A DNA stretch of 64,000 bases, taken from NCBI RefSeq assembly GCF_900101905.1, contig NZ_FNAJ01000001.1, forward strand, positions 744,001 through 808,000, given 5' to 3'. The notes under the pieces are model-generated. The model was not told where the DNA came from. It did not search any database and saw only the letters and a program-made list of their open reading frames with translations. Positions 45,705 through 54,683 of the stretch are shown here, one piece after another (the first letter of the stretch is position 1; each line of letters begins with the position of its first letter). Source of the DNA: Myxococcus virescens. GTDB taxonomy: Bacteria > Myxococcota > Myxococcia > Myxococcales > Myxococcaceae. The position numbers were made by a program, and so were the translations under genes.

Positions 45705-48700
45705 GGCCCCCGACTCCTGGATGAACCGCATCCTGCGGGCCTCCTTCGCCCGGCCTGGTCTCACCGTGGTGCTGGCCCTGGCGCTCTCCGCCTTCGGCGC
45801 GGTGGCGCTCCAGGGGCTGACGCGCGACGTGTTCCCGGACCTGTCCGCGCCCATCTTCAACGTCATCGTGCAGAACCCGGCGATGGGCGCGCAGGAGCTG
45901 GAGACGGCCGTGGCCATCCCCATGGAGGTGGCGCTCGCGGGATTGCCCGAGGTGCGCCGCATCCGCTCCACCTCGCAACTGGGCGTCACCCAGCTCACGG
46001 TGGAGTTCGAGCCAGACGCCGACTACTTCCGCAGCCGGCAGTACGTCGTCGAGCGCGTGGCCCAGGCGCAGAGCGAGCTCCCCCCCGGCACGGACGCGCC
46101 GCTGGTCTCCAGCCTCACCGGGCGGCTCAACGAGGTGTTCGAGTTCACCCTGGAAGCGGAGCCCGGCGCGGCGGAGCTGATGACGCTGCGCGATTTGGCT
46201 GAGTTCGAGGTGAAGAACCGGCTGCTCGCCGTGCCCGGTGTCGCCGGTGTGGAGCGCCTGGGTGGCTACCTGCGCCAGTTCCAGGTGCAGCTCGACCCGG
46301 ACCAGATGGTGGCGCGCGGCATCACCCTGAACCAGGTGGAGCACGCGCTGGAGGGCGCGAACCTGAACGCCTCGGGCGGCTTCGTGGTCCAGGGCCCCAT
46401 GGAGTGGACGGTGCGCGCGGTGGGGCGCGCGGAGTCCGTGGAGGACCTGCGCGACACCGTGGTCGCCGTGCGCGACAGCACGCCCGTGCTGCTGGGTGAC
46501 GTGGCCGACATCCGCGAGGCCCCCGCCGTGCGCCGGGGCATCGCCCACCGGCTGAAGGGCGAGGTGGTGAGCTGCCGGGTCATCAAGCAGTTCGGCGCGG
46601 ACACACAGCAGGTGACGGCGGGCATCCGCGTCGCCATCCAGGAGTTGAAACAGGGCCTGCCGCCCGGAGTGCAGCTTCGCATCGTGTATGACCAATCGGT
46701 GCTGGTGGACTCCGCGCTGGGCGGCGTCAGCCGGGCCATCCTGCTGGGCGCGGTGCTGGTGGTGCTCGTGCTCTTCCTGCTCCTGGGAGACTGGCGCGCG
46801 GCGCTCATCGTCACGCTCACCCTGCCCTTGTCCCTGGCGCTGGCGGGCGTGCTGCTGAAGTTCGCCGGCATCGGCATCAACACGATGACGCTGGGAGGGC
46901 TGGCCATCGCCGTGGGCCTGCTGGTGGACGCGGCCATCATCGTCACGGAGAACATCGTCCACCGCCTGCGTGAAGCGAAGGGCACGGCTTCGCGGCGCGA
47001 CGTGGCGCTGGCGGCGTCCATGGAGATGGCCCGGCCCATTGCCTTCGCCACGCTCATCGTCGTCTCCGTGTTCATCCCCCTGTTCGCCATGACGGGCATC
47101 GAGGGGCGCATGTACCAACCGCTCGCCGCGGCCGTGGTGGCCTGCCTGACGGCGTCGCTGGGACTGGCGCTCACGCTGGTGCCGGTGGCGTCCGGGCTCT
47201 TCCTGCGCGCGCCCCGCGAAGGACAGCCCGAGGACGTGTGGGTCATCCGCAAAATCAAGCACGTCTACGCGCCCATGCTGGAGGCGTGCATGCGCCACGC
47301 GGGCCTCGTGCGGCTGGTGGCCCTGGCCGTCACCGTGCCCGCGCTGTCACTGGCCTTCGTGGTGGGCAGCGACTTCATGCCGAAGCTGGATGAAGGCGCG
47401 CTGCTGCTCCAGACGGTGCTGCCGCCGGAGGCGTCGCTGGAGGAGGTGGACCGGCTCAACCACCTGGTGGAGGACGCGCTGTTGAAGTTCCCCGAGGTGG
47501 AGGACGTGGTGCGCCGCACGGGCCGTGCCGAACGCACGGAGGACCCGATGCCGCACACGCTGTCGGACGTGCTCGTCATCCTCAAGCCGGAGCGAGGACG
47601 CTCGATGGAGGACCTGGAAGCCGCGATGCGCGAGGCGGTGGGACAGGTCCCTGGGGTGTCGACGCTGTTCACCACGCCGCTGGGCATGCGCATTGATGAA
47701 GGACTTGGCGGCAGCCCGGCGGACCTCTCCGTGCGCATCTTCGGGCCGGAGCTGGAAACGCTGGCCGGACTGGCCGAGCGGGCGCAGGCCATCATGGCGA
47801 AGGTGGAAGGCGTGGAGGACCTGCGGGCGGAGAAGCTGACCGGCCTTCCCCAGCTCCGCATCACCGTGAACCGCGCCGCGGTGGCGCGCGTGGGCCTGAC
47901 ACCCGGAGACGTCATCCACGCCGTGAAGGTGGGGATGGTGGGCCAGGAGTTCTCCCAGGTGTGGAAGGGCCAGCGCCGCTATGACTTGCTGCTGCGGCTG
48001 GCGGACCACCGCCGGGGTGACGCCACCGCCATCCGGGGCCTGCTGGTGGATGGCCATGACGGCACGCGCATCCCGTTGAGCCAGCTGGCCACCATCGAGG
48101 AGACGTTCGGCGCGGGCAGCATCCGCCGCGAGGCGGGCAGCCGGCGCATCGCCGTGGAGGCCAGCGTCGCGGGCAGGGACTTGGGCAGCACGGCGGCCGA
48201 GGTGCGCGAGCGACTGGCGGCGGAGCTGAAGCTGCCCACCGGCTACTTCCTGGACGTGGGCGGCCGGGTGGAGAGCCAGCAGCGCGCCGCGCAGGCGATG
48301 ACGGTCGCCATCGCGGTGGCCCTGCTCGCGGTGTTCATCCTGCTGTACCTGGCGCTGGGCTCGCTGGCGGAGTCGCTGGTCATCATCGCCACCCTGCCGG
48401 ACGCCTTCGTCGGCGGCATCCTCGCGCTGCTCATCGCCGGGGAGACGTGGAACGTGTCCAGCCTGGTGGGCCTCATCGGACTGTTTGGCATTGCCGTCCA
48501 GAATGGCCTGGTGCTGGTGGCGCAGACGAAGCTGCTCATGCAGCACGGCAAGCCCTTCGAGGAGGCCATTCGAGAGGCGAGCATCGGCCGCGTCCGCCCC
48601 AAGCTGATGACGGCTGGCACCGCCATCCTGGGCCTGCTGCCGCTGCTGGTGCTGCCACTGCACGGCACGGAAGTGGAGCGCCCCCTGGCCGTCGTCATGG

Positions 48701-48843
48701 TGGGCGGGCTCGTCACCTCCACGCTGTTCACCCTGCTGGTGCTGCCCACCTTCTACGCCTTCGTGCACGGGTGGCAGGAGCGGGTGGCACAGCGGATGGC
48801 CGCCCGGAAGGCGGCTCGGGCACAGACGTCAGTGGCGCCCTGA
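45694..48843 (+). CDS. Heavy-metal RND efflux permease, second system (CzcA-like)
   Basis: A 1049-residue RND pump of the heavy-metal-efflux branch with twelve helices. Helix 4 reads LGGLAIAVGLLVDAAIIVTEN, lacking both the CusA GAMVDA form and the CzcA DFG form, so the metal is uncertain; neighbours with His-rich ends favour a divalent ion. Other conserved blocks are FPDLSAPIFNVIVQNPAMGAQELE and FVVGSDFMPKLDEGALLLQ. The ATG at 45694 follows a GGAGGGAG; a GTG start 3 codons earlier is possible. A strong bidirectional terminator follows. With its channel and adaptor it forms a complete transenvelope pump. Confidence 0.88.
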   Translation: MRTEAPDSWMNRILRASFARPGLTVVLALALSAFGAVALQGLTRDVFPDLSAPIFNVIVQNPAMGAQELETAVAIPMEVALAGLPEVRRIRSTSQLGVTQLTVEFEPDADYFRSRQYVVERVAQAQSELPPGTDAPLVSSLTGRLNEVFEFTLEAEPGAAELMTLRDLAEFEVKNRLLAVPGVAGVERLGGYLRQFQVQLDPDQMVARGITLNQVEHALEGANLNASGGFVVQGPMEWTVRAVGRAESVEDLRDTVVAVRDSTPVLLGDVADIREAPAVRRGIAHRLKGEVVSCRVIKQFGADTQQVTAGIRVAIQELKQGLPPGVQLRIVYDQSVLVDSALGGVSRAILLGAVLVVLVLFLLLGDWRAALIVTLTLPLSLALAGVLLKFAGIGINTMTLGGLAIAVGLLVDAAIIVTENIVHRLREAKGTASRRDVALAASMEMARPIAFATLIVVSVFIPLFAMTGIEGRMYQPLAAAVVACLTASLGLALTLVPVASGLFLRAPREGQPEDVWVIRKIKHVYAPMLEACMRHAGLVRLVALAVTVPALSLAFVVGSDFMPKLDEGALLLQTVLPPEASLEEVDRLNHLVEDALLKFPEVEDVVRRTGRAERTEDPMPHTLSDVLVILKPERGRSMEDLEAAMREAVGQVPGVSTLFTTPLGMRIDEGLGGSPADLSVRIFGPELETLAGLAERAQAIMAKVEGVEDLRAEKLTGLPQLRITVNRAAVARVGLTPGDVIHAVKVGMVGQEFSQVWKGQRRYDLLLRLADHRRGDATAIRGLLVDGHDGTRIPLSQLATIEETFGAGSIRREAGSRRIAVEASVAGRDLGSTAAEVRERLAAELKLPTGYFLDVGGRVESQQRAAQAMTVAIAVALLAVFILLYLALGSLAESLVIIATLPDAFVGGILALLIAGETWNVSSLVGLIGLFGIAVQNGLVLVAQTKLLMQHGKPFEEAIREASIGRVRPKLMTAGTAILGLLPLLVLPLHGTEVERPLAVVMVGGLVTSTLFTLLVLPTFYAFVHGWQERVAQRMAARKAARAQTSVAP

Positions 48844-48863
48844 GACGACGCACCGCCAGGGGA

Positions 48864-48893
48864 GCCGCCGCCCTGTCCTCGCAGGGCGGCGGC
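48864..48893. terminator. Bidirectional hairpin after the second RND operon
   Basis: A 12-bp perfect stem (48864-48875 with 48882-48893) and a 6-base loop lie between convergent genes ending at 48843 (plus) and 48904 (minus). Confidence 0.75.
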
Positions 48894-48903
48894 GAACCTG
48901 CGA

Positions 48904-49785
48904 CTACTTCGCGTTGGTGACCATGTCGGCGCGCACCTTGCCGACGATGCCTTCCCACTTCCCGTTGGCGCCATGGCCGTGGGATTCGCCGTCGTCGCGG
49001 AACTTCACGAAGTGGTTGGTCCACTTGGCACGGCCACCCTCACAGGCGGTGGTGCCCGTGGTCAGGTCGTTGCAGAACCAGTCAGACGGGTTGCAGTAGG
49101 CCCCGCCCGCGCTGCCCGACACGCCGCCCGTGGAGTGGTACGACACCGCGTCGTCGTCCTGCCCCGGGAGGAGCCCCGAGTACACCTTGCCCTTGGCGCC
49201 CGCGAACATATTGAAGCGGATGCCGCGCGTGGTGTTGTGGTTGTACATGGCGCGCGCGGTGGTCGTCACAAGGTCACTGACGATGGGGTCACTCACGGCC
49301 CACTCCCCCATGTCCGCCAGCTCGCTGCCTCCAGCGGCACCCGACGCCACGTTCACCCACTTGATGTTCCAGCCCGTCTGCGTCTTCCCATCGGTGTTGC
49401 CACACACACCGTTGGCATTCGGTTTCGCGTTCTTCTTGTAGCGCGCCGAGCCGCCATACAGCGCCAGCGCGTAACCAATCTGGAGGTTCCCCGCGCTGTG
49501 CACCGCGATGTAGCACCAGTTGTCTCCGGTGCAGTAGCAGTCGAGTGCATCCCGGATGCGCTCATTCTGCCCGCCAATGCGCTGCCGCCCGTCCCAGTTG
49601 ACGGCCTTCTTGTTCACCCCGGCCGCCGTGGACGCGGGCCCCCAGGCGGAGAAGTCGGCGTAGTTGCCTGGCTTCGTGCCTCCGGAGTTCTTCCCGTGAA
49701 TCCACAGGGTGTAGTTGGTGGCCAACGCCTGGGGCGCGAACAGCAGCGCCGCGCCTGCCAGCGCCGCGCGAACGGGAAACCGCAT
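48904..49785 (-). CDS. Exported protein, possible alpha/beta-hydrolase-like, unknown function
   Basis: A 293-residue exported protein with a signal peptide ending APQALA. The mature protein begins TNYTLWIHGKNSGG, an HG pair like the oxyanion region of alpha/beta hydrolases, and continues with IAVHSAGNLQIGYALALYG. The last resembles the nucleophile elbow (HSAGN, against the usual GxSxG, with the first Gly missing). It holds about ten cysteines in pairs such as DCYCTGDNWC and YCNPSDWFC, pointing to disulfides. The catalytic claim is inference. Start 49785 has GGAG 7 bases upstream. The upstream Rieske gene on the same strand is separated by a terminator. Confidence 0.65.
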   Translation of the reverse strand: MRFPVRAALAGAALLFAPQALATNYTLWIHGKNSGGTKPGNYADFSAWGPASTAAGVNKKAVNWDGRQRIGGQNERIRDALDCYCTGDNWCYIAVHSAGNLQIGYALALYGGSARYKKNAKPNANGVCGNTDGKTQTGWNIKWVNVASGAAGGSELADMGEWAVSDPIVSDLVTTTARAMYNHNTTRGIRFNMFAGAKGKVYSGLLPGQDDDAVSYHSTGGVSGSAGGAYCNPSDWFCNDLTTGTTACEGGRAKWTNHFVKFRDDGESHGHGANGKWEGIVGKVRADMVTNAK

Positions 49786-49881
49786 GGGGACTCCGGGGGA
49801 ATTGCGAGGGGGCGCCACGCTAACAGCAGGCAAGTGTTTCAGCCCAGCGCTCCATTCAGATACATGGAGCGGCCCCAGGTA

Positions 49882-49915
49882 TCGTGAGACCCAGTGTCTC
49901 CACCGTGTCTCACGA
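49882..49915 (-). terminator. Hairpin terminator after the Rieske gene
   Basis: A 9-bp perfect stem (49882-49890 with 49907-49915) and a 16-base loop lie 21 bases past the stop of the minus-strand Rieske gene. Confidence 0.55.
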
Positions 49916-49936
49916 CACGCCGCGTCGCAATGGCTC

Positions 49937-51028
49937 TCAGGTCCGCATCTTCAGTCGTGTTTCATGCACCGCGTCCCCCACGGCGCCAGGCTTCTCGCGC
50001 TCGGCGGCGCGCAGCAGGCGGAGGATGCCGGGACCGAGCACGTCGATTTCCGTGGAGGCATAGGCCTCCGTGCCGAAGCGGCGGATGGTCTCCGTCTGCT
50101 GCCGGAGGATGCGCGCGTCCTGCCCGAAGATGTGGAGCGCCACGGGCATGAGGAGCGGGAGCGCCGCGCGCACCAACCAGCGGGGCAATGGCAGACGGAA
50201 CGTCACCACCGCGTACACCAGCGTGTCCCAGTCCGACACGGGCGTCATCGCGGAGGTCACCATGATGTGGCTGGTATCACCGATGCGGTACTCCACCTGG
50301 GCGATGGAGGGCATCAGGAAGCGATCGAAGTGCTGCACCACCCCGCCCCCCGGCGCGAGCAGCCGGCCCACGAGCCCGCTGGGACGCGGCTCGCCGATGT
50401 ACTCGGCCTCCACCTTGTCCGCGCTCCGGCGCACCACCACGTCGATTTCGTTCCGCTTCTCCTCGGTGCGGAACAGCCCACCATGGAGGTACGCGGTGTG
50501 GGGCACGTCCAGCGTGTTCTCCAGCGTGGAGTGCAGCGAACCGGGGGCCCGAAGCGTGCGGCGCACGGTGGTGTATTCGCGCGCCTCCAGAAGCGGGAAG
50601 CGGTAGGGCTCCGTGGTGGGCTCGACGCCCGGCGTGGAGTAGACCCAGACGAAGCCATCCTGCTCACGCGTGGCATGCGCCGTGGCACAGCGAGCACGCG
50701 CGCCGGGCTCGCCCAGGAAGCCAGGGATGGCGCGGCACTGCCCCGCGCCGTCGAAACGCCAGCCGTGGTAGCCGCACTGGAGCTGGCCTTCCTTCACCCG
50801 GCCCAGCGACAGCGGCACGTTGCGGTGCGGGCAGCGGTCCACCAGGGCCGCAGGCTTGCCGCCCTCACCTCGGAAGAGCACCAGGGGCGAGCCCTGGAGC
50901 GTGCGCGCCAGGGGCTTGTCTCCCAGCTCACTCGAAGCACAGAGGATGAACCAGGCGTTGGGCAGGTGGACGACGGAGATATGTCCAGCGGGCGTACCGG
51001 AGGTGCGCCCCTCCTCGCGAGAGCTCAT
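49937..51028 (-). CDS. Rieske non-haem iron oxygenase (PaO/VanA-like)
   Basis: A 363-residue oxygenase component. The Rieske 2Fe-2S site is CPHRNVPLSLG and CGYHGWRFDG. The mononuclear iron site is ENTLDVPHTAYLHGGLF, which contains the His-x4-His pattern of the catalytic domain. The family hydroxylates aromatic rings or cleaves chlorophyll- and cholesterol-type substrates with electrons from a separate reductase, which is not present nearby. The start is uncertain: ATG 51028 or a GTG three codons earlier, neither with a good ribosome site. It lies 87 bases downstream of the copper-storage protein gene on the same strand, so the two may share a promoter. Confidence 0.88.
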   Translation of the reverse strand: MSSREEGRTSGTPAGHISVVHLPNAWFILCASSELGDKPLARTLQGSPLVLFRGEGGKPAALVDRCPHRNVPLSLGRVKEGQLQCGYHGWRFDGAGQCRAIPGFLGEPGARARCATAHATREQDGFVWVYSTPGVEPTTEPYRFPLLEAREYTTVRRTLRAPGSLHSTLENTLDVPHTAYLHGGLFRTEEKRNEIDVVVRRSADKVEAEYIGEPRPSGLVGRLLAPGGGVVQHFDRFLMPSIAQVEYRIGDTSHIMVTSAMTPVSDWDTLVYAVVTFRLPLPRWLVRAALPLLMPVALHIFGQDARILRQQTETIRRFGTEAYASTEIDVLGPGILRLLRAAEREKPGAVGDAVHETRLKMRT

Positions 51029-51115
51029 GGAGCGCACTCTAATCGGCCTCGACGGCGCGTGAAGGGCTCCGCGACAGGGCCGTTCCGGCTTGCCTGGACT
51101 CTTCCGGGCGACCCC

Positions 51116-51529
51116 TCACGCGGGGAGGTCGGCGGCGCGCTGGGCGGCCTCCGGGTTGGGCGTCCGCGGCATGACACCGCCGCCCATCCTCCAGCACGAA
51201 TCCGAGCACTGGGTGCACATGTCCGCGCAGGCCTTCATCACCACGTCCTCGCCCATTTGCGCGCAGGACTCCGCGCAGCGCCCGCAGACTTCCGAGCAGG
51301 CGAAGCAGGTGCGGCTATGCAGCTCCGAGCCCCGCAGCATGAAGTTCGCGCTCGTCTGGCAGATTTCCGCGCAGTCCATCAGCAAGCGCAGGTGTCTGGC
51401 CTCCGCATACTTTCCGCCCATTCCCAGACAATACGTCAGCGTCTCCATGCAGATGCGATGACAGGCCAGGCAGTCCTCGATGCACTGGCGCATGTCGCTG
51501 TCGGCGTTCATCACTTCGGCGAGGGCCAT
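51116..51529 (-). CDS. Four-helix-bundle copper-binding protein (Csp type, DUF326)
   Basis: A 137-residue cytosolic protein with 16 cysteines arranged on four helices: CIEDCLACHRIC, CAEICQT, TCFACSEVCGRCAESC and CADMCTQCSDSC. This is the pattern of Csp copper-storage proteins, whose tetramers hold many Cu(I) ions inside the bundles. There is no Tat or Sec signal, so it resembles the cytosolic Csp3 group. Start 51529 has GAGG 8 bases upstream; a GTG three codons earlier lacks a site. The neighbouring copper P-type ATPase is a ruin, so storage may now do part of its detoxification work (inference). Confidence 0.9.
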   Translation of the reverse strand: MALAEVMNADSDMRQCIEDCLACHRICMETLTYCLGMGGKYAEARHLRLLMDCAEICQTSANFMLRGSELHSRTCFACSEVCGRCAESCAQMGEDVVMKACADMCTQCSDSCWRMGGGVMPRTPNPEAAQRAADLPA

Positions 51530-51669
51530 GGTGTCCACCTCTCCCAGGGTGCGGTGCTTTCGAGCTCAAGGGTGGGCATCCCAGCGCCGCGCGGGTGGGC
51601 CTCGGCGGGCCGTCCGCCCCCGGCCCGAGGGAGGGAGCCCGGTACAGACGGCCTCCCTCACGACCGGGC

Positions 51670-52291
51670 CTACAGCTTCAGCTTCCGCAGCCGGAGCGCA
51701 TTGCCGATGACGGACACCGACGAGAGGCTCATCGCGGCACTGGCGAAGATGGGTCTGAGGAGCAGACCGAAGACGGGGTACAGCACGCCCGCCGCCACCG
51801 GCACACCCACGGCGTTGTCGATGAAGGCGAAGAAGAGGTTCTGCCGGATGTTGCGCAGCGTGCCCTAGCGATGGCCCGAAGGTCCCCCTTCACCAGAGTC
51901 ACCGCCGCGCTCTCCATCGCGATGTCCGTCCCGGCGCCGGCGTCGGTTCCGGCGCGGTCTCCGCGGGCGAGAGGTAGCGCTCCGGGTCCGCGCGAAACCG
52001 CTCCCGGCACCGGGGATTGCAGAAGGCGTAGGTCAACCCGGCGTGCTCCGGGTGACCGCCCTTCGGGGCGTTCGGGTCCACCTTCATGCCGTAAACGGGG
52101 TCGATGGCGGGCGCCTCCCCGGCCGGAGAGGGAGGGGGCGCGCGGGAATGCGGCGCGTGCGAAGGGTGTTGGGGCCTGGCGCTTCGAGGCTCCTTTCGCC
52201 CAGGCCAACGAATCGCCCAGGCCAACGAAGCACCCGGCCGGCTCCTACTGGGTGTTTCTCTAGAGGCAATCGCTCCTCCGGCCACGGACAT
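51670..52291 (-). pseudogene. Degenerate copper-transporting P-type ATPase with N-terminal YHS domain
   Basis: Two incompatible frames carry parts of one CopA-type pump. Upstream (about 51945-52110) is a YHS domain, AIDPVYGMKVDPNAPKG then LTYAFCNPRCRERF; the usual DPVCGM cysteine is Tyr. In another frame follows GTDIAMESAAVTLVKGDLRAIA (about 51855-51930), the end of the P-domain hinge region. A third frame, to the stop at 51670, gives [33 protein letters not shown] and [17 protein letters not shown], the last transmembrane helices. The metal-binding helices, actuator, DKTGT and nucleotide domains, some 500 residues, are missing. Large deletion plus at least two frame changes make it nonfunctional. 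Confidence 0.88.
52196..52229. repeat. Perfect 17-bp tandem duplication
   Basis: The 17-base unit TCGCCCAGGCCAACGAA occurs twice in direct succession, 52196-52212 and 52213-52229. It lies in the upstream part of the ATPase ruin, close to the ClC gene promoter. It may be a replication-slippage scar or a paired regulator site. Confidence 0.6.
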
Positions 52292-52326
52292 TCATCTTGA
52301 CCTCCAAGCACATTCCCTCTCGCTCC

Positions 52327-53724
52327 ATGGCTGGCCGTCGAGAGCCCCTGGACGAAGAGCAGAGTGCCCTTCACGACTCGTGGGACACGGTGCTGCGCAC
52401 GGTGGGCCGGGTGGTCCTGGGCACGGTGCTCATCTGGGGGGTGTGCTCGGCGTTGCGGTATGGCGTCCATGCCACCAGTGACACGCTGCTGGCGTTCGCG
52501 TCGGGGCGGAGCCTCTGGTGGGCGCCGCTGGTGCTCGCGGGCGTGCTGCTGCTGGGCGGACTGCTGCGAGGACTGCTCAACCGCCGGCCCGGCTGGAGCG
52601 ACGTGGCCTCGGATGGGGTGAATGTCGCGCTCTTCAACTACCACATCACCTACGAGGATCCGGCGGACGACCCGCGCCCTCGCTACTCACGGCCCGCCAT
52701 CCGGCTCGCGCTGCGCAAAGCGGTGGCCACGTTGCTCACGCTGGGCACCGGCGCATCGGGCGGGCTGGAGGGTCCGGTGGTGCTGGTGGGCGAGTCCCTG
52801 GGCGCGGGCGTGGCCCGCCTCACCCGTGCCCGCTCCGAGCACACGCTGCGCACCTGCCAACTGGCGGGCATCGCCGCGGCGGTGGGAACGCTGCTCAACG
52901 CGCCGTTCGCCGCCGCACTCTTCGCGCTCGAGGTCGTCTACGGCAACCGTATTGTCTACCGGAAGCTGGCGTACTGCCTGCTGGCGGGAATCATCGCGTA
53001 CGCGCTCAACAACCGCTTCCTCGGCTTCAAGCCCATCTTCGTGGCGCCGCCGCACCCGCACACGTACACGCTGGGGGAGTACGGCCTCACCGCGCTGGTG
53101 GCCGTGGCGGTGTCCGCGCCCGTCGCGCTGCTGTTCGGCCTGACCATGAAGCACACGCGCCAGGTGGTGGAGCGCGTCAGCCCGGTACTGCGCGGTGCCA
53201 TGGGGGCGCTGTGCACCGTCCTGGTGGCCGGAGGGCTCTACTACGGCGCGGGCATGGACTTCCGGCACGTGCTGGGCATGGGCGAGTACACCATCGCCCA
53301 GCTGTTGGCGGATGCGCCGGGGCCGCTGTCGCTATGGTGGTACCTGCTGCTCATCGTGGGTGGGAAGCTGCTCACCACGGGCTTCACGGTGCAGTCAGGT
53401 GGCTCGGCGGGCATGCTCATCCCCAGCATGGTGCTGGGCGGCGTGTCGGGCGCGGCCACGGCGCAGATGCTCGCGTCGGTGACGGGCACGGGGCCGGCGG
53501 ACGTGACGGTGTTCGTGGTGGTGGGCATCGCTTCCGCACTGGTCGCGGTGGTCGGCGTACCGCTGGCGGCCATTGCCCTGGTGCTGGAGGTGTTCGGCTC
53601 CGCGTATGGCCCGCCCGCCGTCCTCGCCTGCTGCGTCACCTACGTGCTGACGCTGCGGCTGTCCGTCTACAACGAGCAGCGCCGCGAGGAGGCGGTGGCG
53701 GTGGAACCTGTCGCGAATGCGTGA
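52327..53724 (+). CDS. ClC-family chloride channel/antiporter
   Basis: A 465-residue membrane protein with the ClC repeats: GTGASGGLEGPVVLVGESLG (the G-x-EGP block with the gating glutamate), NAPFAAALFALEVVYGNR, and TVQSGGSAGMLIPSMVLGG (the GxxxP block of the pore). It would move chloride or another anion, in exchange for protons in bacterial members. The tyrosine near the C-terminus and CBS domains of larger ClCs are not evident, so it is a short form. Start uncertain: ATG 52327 or TTG 52297; neither has a strong ribosome site. The convergent lipoprotein gene downstream ends 50 bases away. Confidence 0.88.
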   Translation: MAGRREPLDEEQSALHDSWDTVLRTVGRVVLGTVLIWGVCSALRYGVHATSDTLLAFASGRSLWWAPLVLAGVLLLGGLLRGLLNRRPGWSDVASDGVNVALFNYHITYEDPADDPRPRYSRPAIRLALRKAVATLLTLGTGASGGLEGPVVLVGESLGAGVARLTRARSEHTLRTCQLAGIAAAVGTLLNAPFAAALFALEVVYGNRIVYRKLAYCLLAGIIAYALNNRFLGFKPIFVAPPHPHTYTLGEYGLTALVAVAVSAPVALLFGLTMKHTRQVVERVSPVLRGAMGALCTVLVAGGLYYGAGMDFRHVLGMGEYTIAQLLADAPGPLSLWWYLLLIVGGKLLTTGFTVQSGGSAGMLIPSMVLGGVSGAATAQMLASVTGTGPADVTVFVVVGIASALVAVVGVPLAAIALVLEVFGSAYGPPAVLACCVTYVLTLRLSVYNEQRREEAVAVEPVANA

Positions 53725-53774
53725 TCAACGCGTTCAGGTCCCGCCTCACATTTCGACGCCGAGGACGAGCCTCC

Positions 53775-54449
53775 CTAGAGACTGTCCTGGGATACTCCCG
53801 TCCCCGGCTCGATTTCCCTCCGAATCTCTCGCATGGGGCTGTCTGCTCCCTGCTGAGATTGGGGCCCTCCCGCTGCATTAGCGACGACGTAACGCGCGGC
53901 TTTCCCACATCCCTCAGCCTTGTAGACACCCTGTTTGGGTGAAAACCCCATCAAACTCACCAAGACGGGACCTGCTGGACATGCCAGGTCAACGCTCGCC
54001 CTCTGCTGAATCGCCTTTTCATTCTGGAGCGATGCAAGCAAATCGCGTGCATTCGCCGAGGTACAAGGGGCGGATTTACCGCCATTCGGAAGGCAACCAT
54101 TAAGACCCAGTTGAGGCAGATACCCCCACTTGAGGCAGGCATCCAATGAAGGAATGGTGGCCACTTCGAACTTGAGCGTCTTGGCGGACGAAGCGGTCGA
54201 TTCAAATCCAGGCGTCGCCTTTGAGACCTCAATCTCCACTGTCGAAGTGGCCTCGCCACCAGCCGCCATTTCCATCTCAAGCTTTCGAGCCAGGCTTCCT
54301 CCTGCTTTCTGGAAATGGAAGTCCGTCTCCGCAACAGCGCAAGCGTGGACGAGCGCAGCGCTCGCAATGGGAACATGGGCGTAAAACCCACGATGCCCGC
54401 AGCCAGCCAGCGCAAACACGACGACACACAACACGATTTTTCTGTTCAT
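53775..54449 (-). CDS. Hypothetical lipoprotein in an AT-richer stretch
   Basis: A 224-residue lipoprotein (lipobox FALAGC). The mature part has eight further cysteines (HACAVAE, DACLKWG, NGCLPNGG, APCTSANA, LACPAG, EGCGKAAR), but no motif or family is recognised. Codon use is less GC-biased than that of its neighbours (for example GCA, AAA and CTA codons), suggesting more recent acquisition or relaxed constraint. The start at 54449 follows a poly-G stretch in place of a normal ribosome site. It lies between the ClC gene and the MbnP-like gene, oriented away from the latter. Confidence 0.6.
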   Translation of the reverse strand: MNRKIVLCVVVFALAGCGHRGFYAHVPIASAALVHACAVAETDFHFQKAGGSLARKLEMEMAAGGEATSTVEIEVSKATPGFESTASSAKTLKFEVATIPSLDACLKWGYLPQLGLNGCLPNGGKSAPCTSANARDLLASLQNEKAIQQRASVDLACPAGPVLVSLMGFSPKQGVYKAEGCGKAARYVVANAAGGPQSQQGADSPMREIRREIEPGTGVSQDSL

Positions 54450-54609
54450 TCCCCCCCCCGGGGCGAGCACTGCGTCCGCGCATTCACCTGAGAAGACCCA
54501 CGTAGTTCAGCACTTTTTCATGGAGTTTTCAACCATTCCCAATCAATCAAACTCCACACATTGAGGCCGGCACAAGAGTCATACACGACCCAATGCCCCT
54601 CAACTGGCG

Positions 54610-54625
54610 TCACATGGTCATGTGA
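54610..54625. promoter_or_regulatory. Palindrome upstream of the coiled-coil MbnP-like gene
   Basis: TCACATG GT CATGTGA, 7-bp perfect arms with a 2-base spacer, ends 58 bases before the ATG at 54684. It is a plausible operator for a dimeric regulator; no core promoter was identified. Confidence 0.45.
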
Positions 54626-54683
54626 GCCACCCGCAACCCAGCCACAGCCCCGCCCAGCCGTGCACTCGGCACAGTGCCGTGCC

